64,000 bases of DNA from Lineus longissimus (GCF_910592395.1 NC_088317.1:17902039-17966038); one strand, 5' to 3'. Positions 1 to 15,217 are shown, numbered from the stretch's first letter. Notes: generated by a model not told the origin, from the sequence alone. Numbers and translations: made by a program.

Positions 1-1969
<1,969 letters not shown>

Positions 1970-2206
1970 GTAGGAGGATGAAATCAACCACTGGCATCCG
2001 GTCTGGACTGGTTCGTGACGCGTTGGCAAATATGGGCACCCCACTAACATGTGTAGGCTGCGGCCCACGGATCCCTGATGGCTAAACTGGTCATCTTCGA
2101 CGACCCGACCCCACTAAGAAGTCAAGTCTAAGGCGAACTTGACATTTAGGTGCATCCATCTCATTGGGCATTTCAGTATTTGAGAGAGGAATATGTCTTA
2201 ATCTTT

Positions 2207-2277
2207 CACCCCTATTAACTGGATGGATTCATCCCAACCAGTACATTTGAGTTGATCCATTTAGTTTAAGGGGGGTG
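2207..2277 (+). ncRNA. Imperfect hairpin 1, candidate microRNA-like precursor
   Basis: A 71-nt inverted repeat lies about 240 bp after the DDX3 stop codon, so probably in the 3' UTR. The base is CACCCC/GGGGTG. Internally TTAA-CTGGATGGATT pairs with the complement of TTGATCCATTTAGTTTAA, with several G-U pairs and a one-base bulge. It shares its base, length, arm sequence (GATCCATTTAG) and loop (TACATTTGA) with the hairpins at 4853 and 5052. A short transposon-derived foldback is the main alternative. Confidence 0.45.
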
Positions 2278-4852
2278 CGAGGTGAATTTTCTTTGTTCAC
2301 ATAAAAAAAATGAAGTTTCGAAATAGAATTTTTAAGGTTTATACTTTTACACTTGAAATTGCGATGAATCGTAATGGTAATCACAAATTCTAAAGTAGTT
2401 CAATTATGATTGCCTTATTCAAGTAGAAATGAAACTTTGAGGACATTTATAATATTTGTATACCAAGTACTGTTCTGATAGTCCAAAACATGGACTGAAT
2501 ATTCCTCTTGTGAAACTATAAAGACGACTCCACACTGCCAACTGAAACATGGAATTGAATTGCGACCAACAAAAACTCGACCCCAACTTTGTTTATTTGT
2601 TTCTTGGCAGTTGGCGGGGTTTGGCTGGAATGCGACTGTGGTAGGGTTATCTGTAGGAACTGTGGGTAGTTAGTTATATATGTACAGAAACATAAAAGTT
2701 CTTGATCATAAGATAAGAATGACCAGTGTTTTATTATATTCAACAACAGTCATTTTCCGCGTTTTTTGTGTTCGAAATCTCGATAGTTAAATTCGAATGA
2801 CGACTGCATTATGTATTAAAACCAGTTTAAGAAACTTTCCCTGAAGTTAGAAGCAACCTAACATTGACAGACAGAAACTAAATCATTCGCAGGTGTAAAC
2901 ATTTGCTTTCAACGCAGGAGGGACAATAGTTCTTTCAGTTCAGGAAGGACAAGAATTTATATAATCCGCTAAGAAATGAAAAAATTATGGTATTTCTCCA
3001 AACTTGTAATTATGTTGTCCTGATGTGGATAAGACTCTTTTTATATCAAAAGTATTTGCAAAATTAAGAATGACACCATGTCCTTCCTGGGTATAATTAC
3101 ACCTGTTGGTGAACAGAGACTTCACTTGGCTCATATGTTTTACACCAAGTTAATTTTTGGGGGAAAGTCGAAACTAAACATGAAGTGAATGTTGGGCTGC
3201 AGTTGCTTACCATTTTACTAATAGTTCTTCAGTGTTGATTCTGGCTACATTTACAGTAGGACTGAGGTATTGTGAGAATATTTGTATAATGAAGTGGGAC
3301 CAATTCGTCATAAAAATCTCTGCGATAACTGACATTTCATCGTTTAAAATGAGATTTTCGTGTCCCGTTCTCATTTTGTGAAAGTTACCCTCAGTTCACG
3401 TGAATGCTAACTTATTGTTTTCAAATTTGTCTGGAATGTTTTCTATTATAATGTAATATTCCAGAAATCTTCCTCAACGGCCTTTCAGGGTTTTTTTCTA
3501 ATTTACTCTTATATACCACGAGATGTAAACTACTTGTTGTTATGGGGAGGGTGGCGAAATTTGTCGGTAATATCGAAACCAGTCTGGACAATCATAACAC
3601 AGCATTTGTTCTTAGGGGAGAACACTGCGGTTTCACTGATCGTTCTGTAGAGTTGTAATTGTATGTTTGTGTCTGAATTCTTGACTTCTTTTATAACCTT
3701 AACTTGTATAACTTGTATTGTATACATCACTAGGGATTACATGTAGAGGAAAGGTTATTGTGCACTGTCGACCGCATTTAGTAAACAATATAATCATTAC
3801 ACTGCCTGAATGAGGCATCATCTTGAAGCGGAAGAATTACCCAGACAAATTAGTAAAATGTTCATGTTGATCTTGTGTATTTGAATCTTCCCATATGGTG
3901 TTTTCCAATTAGGGCTCTGTATGCTATTAGCTCAACTGATTATACTACAGTCCTTGCTAGAGCTTTGGTTACGAGTGAAAACTAAAGATCTGAGGGTAAC
4001 AATGACCGAGATAAGTTGTCTAGTTGGCCTATCGCTGTGGTCAACATCGAGAGAAAGAAGTGAAAGTGTTGCTCAATTTATCATTATTGCCGTATTATTT
4101 AAAGGAGAAATGACACGATTTCAAATTTATGAATGAATAACTTGATTGTCTTTTGTATTTGTGTCTTTTTCCTTACAAAACTAAAACGAATTCATTTCTT
4201 GTTATCTTTGAACTGGTCTTTAACTTTGAAGTTGCATCCTAATAGGTCATGAGATTATCACCAGATTGTTGCAATGGTTACGTTGTTTCATTCTGTTGTA
4301 AACTTGTCAAGTGACGCTATCAAAAAAGATCTGAAAATTACTCAAATATTGGAACACGACGAATGCTTTGCTTGACTCTGTACATTCAGAGACCTGAATA
4401 TTCAGGTAAAAGGATGTCTGTTTAAAAATCGTGTGAATATTAGTAAACGTGAGAAGTTCACTATGAGCTATGCAACGTTAGAATGGGGTACAATGCTATC
4501 TCTCTCGTCCTGACTTGGCTTCATTTATGTCATGTGTCTGTGATGTCACTATGATGAAAAACAAAAAGATATTAGATATATTTTTCCTGCTAATATGCTT
4601 TTGTATTGATTTATGTTGCAAAGATGAAACGTTTTAAACTATCTAGTGGCATTACTTCTGATAAATCTCGACACTGCGTAACTTATAATGAAGCGTGAAA
4701 TTAAACGATGCGCTTCAGTCTACGAGAAGATTTTGTAAAGTGAAATTATTCATTGGCTTTATTAAGAGGACCAATACTGTTCATTTGTGTATGATATACA
4801 TGCCATGTAGGCAAAGAGAATGGCACAATCTGAGCTGACTGCTATATCCTAT
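2278..4852. other. AT-rich stretch without recognisable gene
   Basis: Short unconnected open frames only. Part of it is probably the 3' UTR of the upstream helicase gene, but no polyadenylation site can be fixed. Confidence 0.5.
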
Positions 4853-4922
4853 CACCCCTATTTTCCTGTATAGACTGTTCTAGTCCATACATTAGAAGAG
4901 TCCATTCAGGATAGTAGGGGTG
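4853..4922 (+). ncRNA. Imperfect hairpin 2, candidate microRNA-like precursor
   Basis: A 70-nt inverted repeat with base CACCCCTA/TAGTAGGGGTG and a stem of about 30 positions, of which about 25 can pair counting G-U. The loop is about 8-10 nt around CCATACATT. The 3' arm GAGTCCATTCAGGATAGTAG resembles those of hairpins 1 and 3. Size and shape fit a pre-miRNA; no known mature sequence is recognised. Confidence 0.5.
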
Positions 4923-5051
4923 TGAACATCACATGCATCGTTGTCACCTAGTCTTTCCTCGCCATAATTCAAGGGCTGTTTTCCCACATTATCAATTTCA
5001 TTGTTTCTTTAGAGCCAGACATTATTGTATTCATCATTGTATTATATGTTT

Positions 5052-5122
5052 ACCCCCATTTCACTGAATGGACTTGACCTGTGCATTAGAACTGAGCGAG
5101 TCCATTTAGGTAAGAGGGGATG
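5052..5122 (+). ncRNA. Imperfect hairpin 3, candidate microRNA-like precursor
   Basis: A 71-nt inverted repeat 130 nt after hairpin 2. The strongest pairing is AATGGACT with AGTCCATT, extended by CCCC/GGGG at the base and several G-U pairs. The loop segment GCATTAGAAC matches that of hairpin 2 (ACATTAGAAG). The pairing centre is shared while flanks differ, as expected for paralogous structured RNAs or an old foldback element. Confidence 0.5.
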
Positions 5123-8100
5123 TGGACGTTGTATGTTTACGTATATGCTTCTATTTGCTACTAAGGCCGTCCTGGTACTAAAACACCCTTTCTTTGCGTC
5201 GTTACAGCGCAGTGGTTGCTCATCAATATTGATAGGTAACGTTTGTAAAATTTGTGTAACCACTGCGGTTGTCTCCAATCTTTAGATTTGATGATAAAAA
5301 TATTCGTATCTGCTGTTATTGAAAGATGCATAAACAATCTGGTCGGATTTCAGTCGTTTGTATGCTAGTCTCTGTAGTTTCTCCTGTCCATCTATACAAG
5401 TTTATTCGAGTGTTCTTGCGCGTTTGAATGGAACGTGCTGACGTTTTTTGTGCGATTTGTTCTGTGTCGATCAATATATTTTTGTTGAAATCCGACGTCG
5501 CGTCTTTTACCGAGTGTGTGTACGTGATGACATTTCAATCGCTTGCGCTGCGCTCTGTTGAACTGTGTATTAAAATGTTCCATGCGTTTGCAGAGAGGCC
5601 CTGTATCTAGAGAATTGTGTATATAGTTAAGAAATAATTACGAGTATCTGGCATCGAATTATCGATGCGTTCCTATACATTCCAACCACTTCACTGGTCA
5701 AGTCGCCGCATCATATTTCTCATCAATGAACTTCTCGCCCACTATATCATGTGCATAAAAAACACTCAAATTGTTATTATTTTTACGTCACAATCCATGT
5801 TTTTTTATTTGATAACCAATAGTAAATTGACTATCATTACATGTACAAATAGAAGATTTTAGATGTGCCATTTTCTTAGTGTGTGTCTCTTGTACTGTCT
5901 GAACGCTACTGTGCTGATCCACAAAATTGATTACATGACAATATTATGATTTGAATACCGTATACAAGTGTTATGTGATATTTGCGCCAAGTCACCACAT
6001 ATCTTTCATTTGATTTTGTAGATAGTTGAATGAAACCTTGATAAGAAAATGTGTCTTAACCAGACACTATAGTGTCATTGTACGGACACCATTTTCATGT
6101 GTTCAGGCGTTATTTTTCATGACAACTCATTTTACAATATAGATACGTCAAATTTCATGCGAGTGCTCAGTGATGCTGAATTTTTCTCACCCGGACCCTA
6201 TCGTGATGACATGACGGCCCTATACAGTGTTATGTACAAAGTCTTCATTCTGTTTCGGGTGATGAAAAACCTGCAAGCTCTGTTCTCCTTTAAATATGAA
6301 TGGTACATTTAAAATTGAATGTATATGTTTGTACGAGTATTTTTAATGGATTGTGTGTTAGATTGTGTGCGTTTACATGATCAGCTGAAAACTGCTAGCC
6401 AATACCTTGTCCATTAATTGTGGACCAACTAGTTCAAACTGGGCATGTTTTTTTTCTGAAAATGCCCGATCTACTGCAGTAAAACTAGTCAAGTGTTTAT
6501 TTTTACATACAGGGTATGAAAGTTGTGGAAACGAAAGTCATAAATTGGTTCGTCACAACTTTTCTCAAGAAGGCGATCATGACGATGACCAGTGGCCTTC
6601 AGAGCGAAACGTTCTTACTCATTTATGTCGAGATTTACCCTATGCTGTAAATCATATTGTAACAGCCTCCAGGTTTCTTTCGAACCTGAGCTACGCAAAT
6701 TAAAAAGTGGGAGTGCCGAAAAATGCTTGGTGATTGTGGCGATGCGATGATCAAATTCATAAATGGACTTCACATTGGTTGTGCTCGAGTCGAAGTGTGT
6801 GTGATATGTTTGACCAAGTCCTCGTTATATTGAAGAAGGGTTGGGATTTTCTACACGTTACTGCTCAAATGTCAAAATGGTGGGCACATTAAATACGAAA
6901 AGTTTTTCATCTGCAAAATCAACCAAGTCTTTAATGGCTCTGCCTTGGTTTTGATTTGGCATGAAGCCAAGCCCCAAAACAATTTATCTAAAGAATATTT
7001 AACTATTTAGTATTAATTTGGTCTTGATGAAAACAATCTTCCAATTAAGGTCTCCCAACTCTTACAAACCTTCGGGTTGCACTATTGTATATCTAAAGAA
7101 ACCTGTGATGAAGTACATGAAAACATGTCGATATGCATTGGTGCTCTTGATGGAGATACTGTGGTCTATAAATCCCAAGTTGGAAAAACTATATCATTCC
7201 CAATTTGTAAATAGTGTATGACGAGTGCCAGACTAGGTGAAGTCATCCTTCTTGTATGACTTGGCTGAAGTAGGCCCTCTCGTACATCGTAAATGACTGT
7301 GTTGAAACGGACTCCTTCATACTATTAGAGCAGGCGCAGTCAAAAAGTCACATTCTCTACTGTTTTTGACCACGTGATATAGATTTTTAGTGGGCGTAGA
7401 CAAAGAAACGTTATTAGGGTATTAAAAACACTATGCGCATCAGAATATTTCCGGCGATTGTCCGAGCGGTTTTGAGTTCTGACGTTTTATGTTTCGAGTT
7501 CACACCAGTTGGACATGAAACTGGACCAGGGTGAAAATAATTATGCTGTTCACCTTGGTTTATTTCTTAAGAGTTAAAAAATATTTATTCTTTCTGAGCG
7601 AGTTTTCCATTTGGCTGACCTACTTTTCGGCCAAATAGATAACGGAACAACCTCAGTTGGTCCCAATCAGCTGAGTCAATGCAGGGTGAATTTCATACTG
7701 GTCAATTTGGACTTCGGGAAAAACATATCAAAGTCTGCAGTTGATTTATATTTAACAAGGATACCTGTTTTATCGGTATTTATAAAAATGGATTTGAACC
7801 ATGTACTTGAAGTGGGCACATGATTTTCTGGGCTCTCTATCTCTAATTATATGATAAGAAAATAGTCTGGAGCGTTTTTATGGAACGTACCATGCTTCTC
7901 AAGGCATTGGAAAAGGCACGATAGGTCGAGATATTAACGAGACGGTTGAATTGAATTGTGAAGAAAGGTGCTATTTTTCAATGCAATTTCACTAGATCTC
8001 AAAGGGGATTCTCTGCACATGGGATAATGTATGGTAGTGTATTTTTATATATTCTTAAGGCAATATACTCTAATTTATTATGTTCTATTTGGATGGCTGT

Positions 8101-8772
8101 AGTGTATGCACTCGTGTGTATCTCCCTAAATTTGATGCAGCATCCAAAATAGCAAACGATCTGACCTCTGTAACCCCGGGCATTTTCAAAGTCTGTTGGT
8201 GTTAAATTTTGCAGACGTGCATAAGTGAAATTCAACATTTGATAAAAAATGTACCAAATATAGGATATTTTCTGTTCCCTCAGTAAAGAGAAAAACTAAA
8301 AATAATATTTTCGATGTTATTTTGTCATGAGAAGCTCTGAAAATCTCTGGGGTTGTAGTATATTGCATAATGCCTTATTGAAACTCATTTAAAAAACGAT
8401 ACTAAGACCAGTCCACAGTTCTTTCAGTTTTTGTCAAGGACGGCATTTATGTACCGGTATGATAATAACATTAGGTAGCATTTTTAGAAGCTATACTTGT
8501 CTGGCTATGAACTTAATCAAATTCATGTATCTCAAAGTTTGTTTTATTGAAATGATGATTGGATTGGATGCTCCAAATGTGGTTGTATTGAATAAAAAAA
8601 AACTTTTTCAATTATCACTTTAATTGGTTCTTCGGTTCATGTTTTTCGTCCTGTCCGTGGCTACAGAACCCATGCAGCCTTCCACGGATTAACGTTCAGC
8701 TCTTCTCTTGGCATACTGGCAAAGCCATGAGAGCAGTCCAGGTGTTGGAAGTGATCATATCCCTTGATTGAA
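5123..8772. other. Intergenic, no gene seen
   Basis: Only short open frames in unrelated phases without splice-site support, none resembling a known family. No RNA gene is recognised. Confidence 0.5.
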
Positions 8773-9196
8773 GATTCCCCTGTGGGACTTGTTTGTTGCC
8801 CCCAGAAGCTGGCTCACTGACCCCAGAGCCTTCAATTGGCCTTGATCAAAAGCCAATCCAGTCTGAGACTCCTGCTGTGAACGATTCCCTATCCATCTTC
8901 CCCTGTGAGACTTGTTTTTTGCCCCGAGAAGCTGGCTCACTGACCCCAGAGCCTTCAATTGGCCTTGATCAAAAGCCAATCCAGTCTGAGACTCCTGCTG
9001 TGAACGATTCCCTATCCATCTTCCCCTGTGAGACTTGTTTTTTGCCCCGAGAAGCTGGCTCACTGACCCCAGAGCCTTCAATTGGCCTTGATCACAGCCA
9101 ATCCAGTCTGAGACTCCTGCTGTGAAAGATTCCCTACCCATCTTTCCTTGTGTGACTTGCTTGTTGCCTGTAGAAGCTGGCTCACTGACCCCTAGC
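8773..9196. repeat. 123-bp tandem repeat, about 3.5 copies
   Basis: Units with period 123 bp, for example the boundary text ATCTTCCCCTGTGAGAC recurring at about 8894 and 9017. Each unit carries GAAGCTGGCTCACTGACCCC and CAATTGGCCTTGATCA. Because 123 is a multiple of three, open frames run through the array on both strands; these are artefacts of the repeat. The outer copies are more divergent than the inner two. Confidence 0.9.
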
Positions 9197-10289
9197 TGAG
9201 TTTCCCCTATCTAGTTCAATAGCAACCACAATATAGACTGGGTGCACACAGGTTACTGTAAGTTTGGCCCAGATTCCCGAAACAAAGCCCTGATGTGAAG
9301 TTTTGTATTGTTGTTATAATGACAAGGCTCTTAATGGTCGCTCAGCAGTTCAGTATTGTCCTGTATTGGCAAGGCACATAATGGTCCGCTGCTCAGCAGT
9401 TTGGAGTGATTGGAAAAGACTTGGACTGGCTATCATTCACCTGATTGGGCAACACACATTTTTCCATTGGCCACGGTCACCACGATCAAGAGACTATCTT
9501 ATTCAATGGCACGTATCAGTAATATTGCCTTCATAAGAGCTACAAGTTCATCAACTGATCCCAAATGTGACCAGTGTGCATGGCCCAGCAGAGCGGAAAC
9601 TTCATTAATTTGAACACTAAACATTAGAGAGGCTTCGAGATTGGAGTTGCCAACCATCTTGGGTTTGTTACCAAACGTCGGTCGACACAGGACTTGGGAA
9701 CATGGCCAAGTCACTCTTCTGTACTTTGATAGACTTGTTTACTTATCTATAAATGAGACACACGAGTGAAATTCTTTGTCCCAGCTGCTGATGCTCAGCC
9801 ACGGGAAAGCAAAGAATCACCCCAAAGTTGGAAACATGAGAAGTTTCTGATAGATTCCTCCTCCTTGGCCGAGTCACCAGGCAAGTATCTCCAATAGGGT
9901 ATTGGCACTCCTTGCTTCGGCACTGATTTTCTGTAGGGTACATGTCAAAATGACGTAAAAACTCCAACAAATTGATGCCACATCTCAGTCATAACAATGC
10001 AATACCCTGTTGACAGTCTGTGCCTAGCGGCAGCCACCTACTCTATTGGTGTCAAACTGTACACAGCAAACCAAATAGCAAAGAATGAAACGAATGACTT
10101 GAATACTTCATCGATAATTCATAGTTTTATTTCACAGTTGAACAGATCTATCCTATTGCTATGCATAATACTGGCATGCATCCTACATGTAACTATCAAT
10201 AACAACAGATCATCATACACTAGATTGTTCCCAAGCAAATAATAGTCAACGCATTCAAAATTAAGATAAAATGCCAAACACACCAAACA
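9197..10289. other. Intergenic, no gene seen
   Basis: No supported exon, RNA gene or clear repeat. Confidence 0.45.
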
Positions 10290-10463
10290 TTAAAGCTGAC
10301 ATGCATGATGTTTCTCTTCTAGAGAGTGTCTAGAGAGTGTCAGTCAATTGAGACATATTCCCGCTGTCTATCATGTTTCGAGTGTAGTTGGCAACTTGAT
10401 TTTCGGACGTTGGTGTTTTGTAACGTGACATCTGGGTTTTTTATGTATGCATATCAGCTTTAA
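10290..10463 (+). mobile_element. MITE-like element, TTAA-bounded, copy 1
   Basis: It begins TTAAAGCTGACATGCATG and ends TATGCATATCAGCTTTAA, giving terminal inverted repeats of about 17 bp bounded by TTAA. The interior shares CTGTCTATCATGTTTCG-like sequence with the copy ending at 16003. There is no coding capacity, so it is a non-autonomous element. Confidence 0.65.
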
Positions 10464-10897
10464 TGGCATTCTTGTGTCACACAGAGCCAAAGGGTGTCAA
10501 TCATGTTTCGAGACACAAATTAAATGCTGGAGTAAACTTCCTTGTGCCAGCAGCCTCATGACAAAGTATGAACTGATCAGGTTCCACATCTTTCAGAGAT
10601 ACACTCCCTTCCAACTCCTGTAAAATCCTTCATAGAGAGATCCTTCATTGTAGAAATGTTCAGGCAGTTTTAACAAACATGATTTATGCACATTGCCTTA
10701 AAATATCAGTACAAATTGAAGTAAAACAAGGACAATGATACATCATCAACCAGGCACTCTAAAAATCTTAGTCCTAGCATACATTGTCTATAGAATGTAC
10801 CAGTATAAGTAACAACCACAGATTCAAATGACTCTCCACTACAGGAAAGATCCTATTACATGTATGAAACATAAAATGCCCTGAACTACACACCCTG

Positions 10898-11050
10898 GAC
10901 CTGGTCGTTCAGAACAAGTTTTGTCACCACAATGCATCGCTTATGCGTTCACTTGGCAGTACATGTCTCTCCCTAACTGATGTCTATTTGAATTTAAACA
11001 CCAAGTAAACAACAGCATCAGTGAGAAAACTTGTTTTGAACAACCACGTC
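10898..11050. repeat. 30-bp inverted repeat enclosing ~93 bp
   Basis: The left arm 10898-10927 and right arm 11021-11050 are reverse complements at 26 of 30 positions (core AACAAGTTTT). It could be a small MITE or a foldback. No target duplication is evident. Confidence 0.6.
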
Positions 11051-11581
11051 CTGAAAACTTACAGTACTTGGTAGAACTGCCATGGTTAAAATACAAGAAG
11101 TAATCAATTAAATTATAATAATATCACATTTTGTCATCAATACTCATTATTACAGTGAATTCACGTCTCATAAACATCACACATGATGGTTGAATCTAGA
11201 TGGCACTGCAGTTCCTGTAGTCTATTGGCACTTCAATGAACACCAAATATTTTTTCACCAGATTTTCGTTTGAGCGATTTAAGATATCAGGGAAAGACTA
11301 CTTCTCAAAAATTAAGTCTCATGGCAATTTAAAAGTAACAGGGAGGTGGCATTGCCCAGTGTAAAAATACCGAAAAAATATTCAAGTGAAAATGCTGTCG
11401 TCAATTCAGTTCCGCCATGATTAAACTGACTAGAACAATCAACCTGCTTTGACCATCATTGTCATTCTTACACTCCTGTAGCTCCAAGCTCTACGGTATT
11501 ATAAAGAATTCTAAGCTCAAAGACTTGGCTAAATGGACACTACATAACACATCATGGAAGACTTGTGTTTACTCCTGAAGA

Positions 11582-14057
11582 CTAGGCATCTTTATCTCTC
11601 AAATCAACTTCATCTATAATCGTTCTATCCCTGTAGAATATCTTATATATTGTCTCTTCATCGATTCGGATGAATTTCTTATTCTTCCGACTAAATAAGT
11701 AGACCTCCCCCGTATAGATGTCGAACCACATCGCATGGATTCGTACTTGCTCCGATGAGAGCTTCTCATGTAGAAACGGATGACTGGCAATGTTCTGTAC
11801 TTGTTGGAGGCAGTTAACCTGGAATGATGAGAATTTTTAAAGATTAGACAGAGATAAAGCCGAGGAAGGAGACGAAAAACAGCAACCCACAAGTAGGCAA
11901 AATGAGCATCAAAGCTGCCTGCCTATCTTGGAACAAATGACGAGGGCTCATTTCTGCTGAGTAAACTGCACACGTGACTTATTGATGAGTATGGAAATGA
12001 TGGACTTTTGATGACCAGGTGTTAACTGAAGTTTAAATCAGGGTCGTTTACTTATGAATTATTATTATGTATTATCAAGTATGGATTACTTGGTATTATG
12101 TATTATTGATTGAACAACAAGCTTTTGGACTGCCTGAATAAATATTGTAATGGTTGACTACCTTTGCATGCTATACGCATAGGGCATTCTGCATGTATGG
12201 TACTATTTTAGGGGAAGGAGGCAAATTTCTCCACCAGAAACAGAATGCCGACATTAATCCCCTTTAAAACTTTTCAAATTGTCAAAAAACATAATTGGTT
12301 TCACAAAGCTGAATACTAACCTGTGAAAGCTTATCAGTAATATTGAATTTATTTTCCACATCAATGAATGCCTCAAAAGTATGCTGGGGGGTTTCTGCTT
12401 GGAAGACCAGGGGTCCTCTCTTCCCACCAAGTATTGGGCCGAATTTCTTCAGGGAGCTCTTGGCATGTCTCTTCATCCAGAGCTGCAGGGGGCTGCCTTC
12501 TTGAGACTCCACTTCATCCTTCAGGGACCACAGTGTGTTCATCGCCTGAAAAGAGACACAGTCAATTTGAATTATTTTTTTCTGTGATCCTGAGGGAGAT
12601 TTTCATATTCTCACATTAGCTAAGGATCTTCATGCTGCAGGACTAAGACTCTTGATTAAGAGATCAAATGATTATCATTGATCTGTATGTTAGAGCCTGG
12701 CGGACAATTTCTTTGATAGGTGGTACATCCTCGGCTTGGAGATGTCTAACAAGATTATGTGGACTTGGTATAAAAGGCAAACCCGCAAATAGCTCAAGGC
12801 ATCCCTCCATCTTCCATCATGGAGATGAAATTGGTGGATTATTACTATACTCAATCATTTCTCTTTTTTAACATTCTCTGTGTGGGAGCACTAGCTTGCG
12901 GACATTTTCAAAGAGGCAGATGTAGCGCTGTCAGAAAAATGAATTTTATTTGACAAATATTTTGTCAAAGATTATAAATTTAAGCTTTGATTTCATAATC
13001 CGTTTTGATTTCATAATCCTACCTTGCAGTCAGAATGTCCTATGACAATAACATGCTTGATGTTGTTGATGACGCAACCAAGCTCCAGAGCGGCCGGTTC
13101 TGTTGTGATGTGTTCGTAGCCGTAGTGTTTATAATGCGGCACAAGGTTACCAGCATTCCGAACAATAAACATATCACCAATTTGAGCTTGGCAGAAACGA
13201 CTTGGCAACATTCGGCTGTCCATACATGTGAATACTATAGCTGACGGCTGAAAAAGACAAAACAATAAAACTAAGGTTGTAAGTAACTGGAGCTATTTTG
13301 CCCAGTGGAGTCAAGTGAGCAGCTCAGTATGAAACAAATGTACAAATCATACATCAGATACATCATCATGACATTGGCCTCACACTCACCAGACCATTAT
13401 AAACATTATCCACAATCTTGCATTCAGGTAGGTGAAGCCAAGTGAAATGTACAGCATTTGCCTTCCTTGCTTCCGAGCTTGTGCTTTGTGGAATAGGCCA
13501 CTCGAATATGCCTTTTCGTCAAAGACGATCAAATCGGAGCCCAAACAAACCAAATGTGCACACTCAGAACAAGACAGAAGGCCTCAGTCGGCTTTGGACA
13601 ATGTCATAAGCCACTGTGACCCGTTGTTCTAGGTAAGACACATGACTGGTCAGCATGCCCCCAATCAATTACTTCTTCCAAAAGGACAAGTCGGGTTGAC
13701 TCCAAGGCCAGGACCAAGACCTATTGATTCGCAGGACTACATATTTGGGCATATCAGATTATCACTCTCAGCATGAAAACACCCAAAATGTCCTATGTTT
13801 TGGGGCAAAGTCAATTTCAATCACCTCAATGACAACATCAATGTCAAACTCATTGAATGAATGAACTGGAACTGGTGGTGGAAAGTGATTTCACACTTTC
13901 AAGGAAACGCCACAAAATAAACCAATCGATCGCAAATTTACATCGGAAAAACCTAGGAAAGTACCTTTGGGTCATCTTTAATCCTTTGAAACTGCTTGAC
14001 CATCTCATTCTTAAAAGTAACACGGTACCTAAGAATACCACTCAACAGCTTCTGCAT
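11582..14057 (-). CDS. CAHbeta: Beta-class carbonic anhydrase, complete
   Basis: Four exons on the minus strand join in phase 0: 14057-13965, 13247-13023, 12545-12321 and 11818-11582 (31, 75, 75 and 78 codons plus TAG), giving 259 aa, the usual size for animal beta-CAs. The enzyme converts CO2 and water to bicarbonate; animal members are often mitochondrial. All catalytic signatures are present. CMDSRM supplies the zinc ligand Cys39 and the Asp41-Arg43 dyad, and GHSDCK supplies His102 and Cys105. RNAGNLVPH and EPAALELG also match the family. The start MQKLLSGILRYR is typical of animal beta-CAs, and the C-terminal part SEQVRIHAMWFDIYTGE is conserved. All splice borders are GT-AG. No truncation or frameshift is seen. 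Confidence 0.95.
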
Positions 14058-15110
14058 TCCCATATTGACGAAAATCTGTACTTCTAATATCGCTTAGAGC
14101 ACTAATTTGGCAAGCGCCATCTAGCGGTAAAGTTGTAAAACGATCGTTCAGAGATCGCTTGCAGCAAAAACAAGAAGCGGTAAATTCAATTTTCGCGCCA
14201 ATGCGGCCTGCAGGCAATGCGCTTTGATACAGACTTCTGATAAACTTCTTTCTGAAGAAGAACCCTCAACGAATTAATTGAAAACTAAGGTTGAGGCCGG
14301 ACCACTGCGTCCGGAGTGTGTACCCTCAATCATGGGTTGGTTTGGCTTCTCAGGCCTTGCTCACGGGGCCGGCGAAGCGGACATTACCCCATGAGAGGTC
14401 GTGGACTCAGGGCAGGGATCCAGGGTTTTTCCTCAGACAGTGAGCCCGGGAATCCGTTAGTCACTCACTGTGAGCACAATATTGATGTGGTCGTCGTCTG
14501 CTATTTGTGCTAATACAGAGCAGGTAGACGTTTTTTATGCTTCGCGGTCGTGAGCTGAAATAAGAGGGAATTTTTCCCCCCAAAGTTTTTGCAGTGGCCA
14601 CAGCATAGAGATTTGACCAGCCATAACTCTCAGCTAGACAGGCGGAGCAGTATAAGCTATCAATTCATCTGAGCGCACCCAACGTACACGAAAACGGACC
14701 ACGTTCAATCGCTCGGTGCGCAAACTTGAACTTGAATTAAAAAAAATTTGCCATGTGTGAATACTGCTGGCTATAAATTTCAACAATTATGTTACGTCAC
14801 GTAGACTCGTTTAAAAATACCACCAAAGCCAAGTTTCCGCGAAGTTATGTCACTTGTTGTCCGACTCCTGTTCATCCGACCGTGACCTCAGTATTTGACC
14901 AATCAGCTTTATATTGTGAGCATTTTCGTGTATGGTCAATGAATTTGATTGAAAATCACAATTTGAATAGATGAATGGTTTGGTAACCTCTCTGACGTAA
15001 CGTACTCAATACGGGCGTTGAATTTGGCTGTGCTCGTGGTATGACAGACCGGTTTTGGGAACACAAGCGTTCAGTTGTGTCGACGCCAAGTCGAAGCTCT
15101 GTTCAACATT
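14058..15110. promoter_or_regulatory. Presumed divergent promoter region between beta-CA and a candidate + strand gene
   Basis: About 1 kb separates the beta-CA start codon (minus) from a donor-bounded exon on the plus strand. A GC-richer segment lies around 14,290-14,470. No core promoter element can be assigned with confidence. Confidence 0.35.
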
Positions 15111-15217
15111 GGTGAGTTCAGCCTGATTTCTCCACAACTTTTTCTCCCCAAATTTTGCGACTATTATCTGATACAATGTACAATCCTATCTTATCTTTTC
15201 ATTTTCATTTCTTGCAG

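Noticed and set aside
6560-6700. Hammerhead-ribozyme-like phrase (ACGATGACC...GCGAAACG) as in Penelope-like elements
   Set aside because: The CTGATGA core is not intact and no stem II can be drawn. No reverse transcriptase is nearby.
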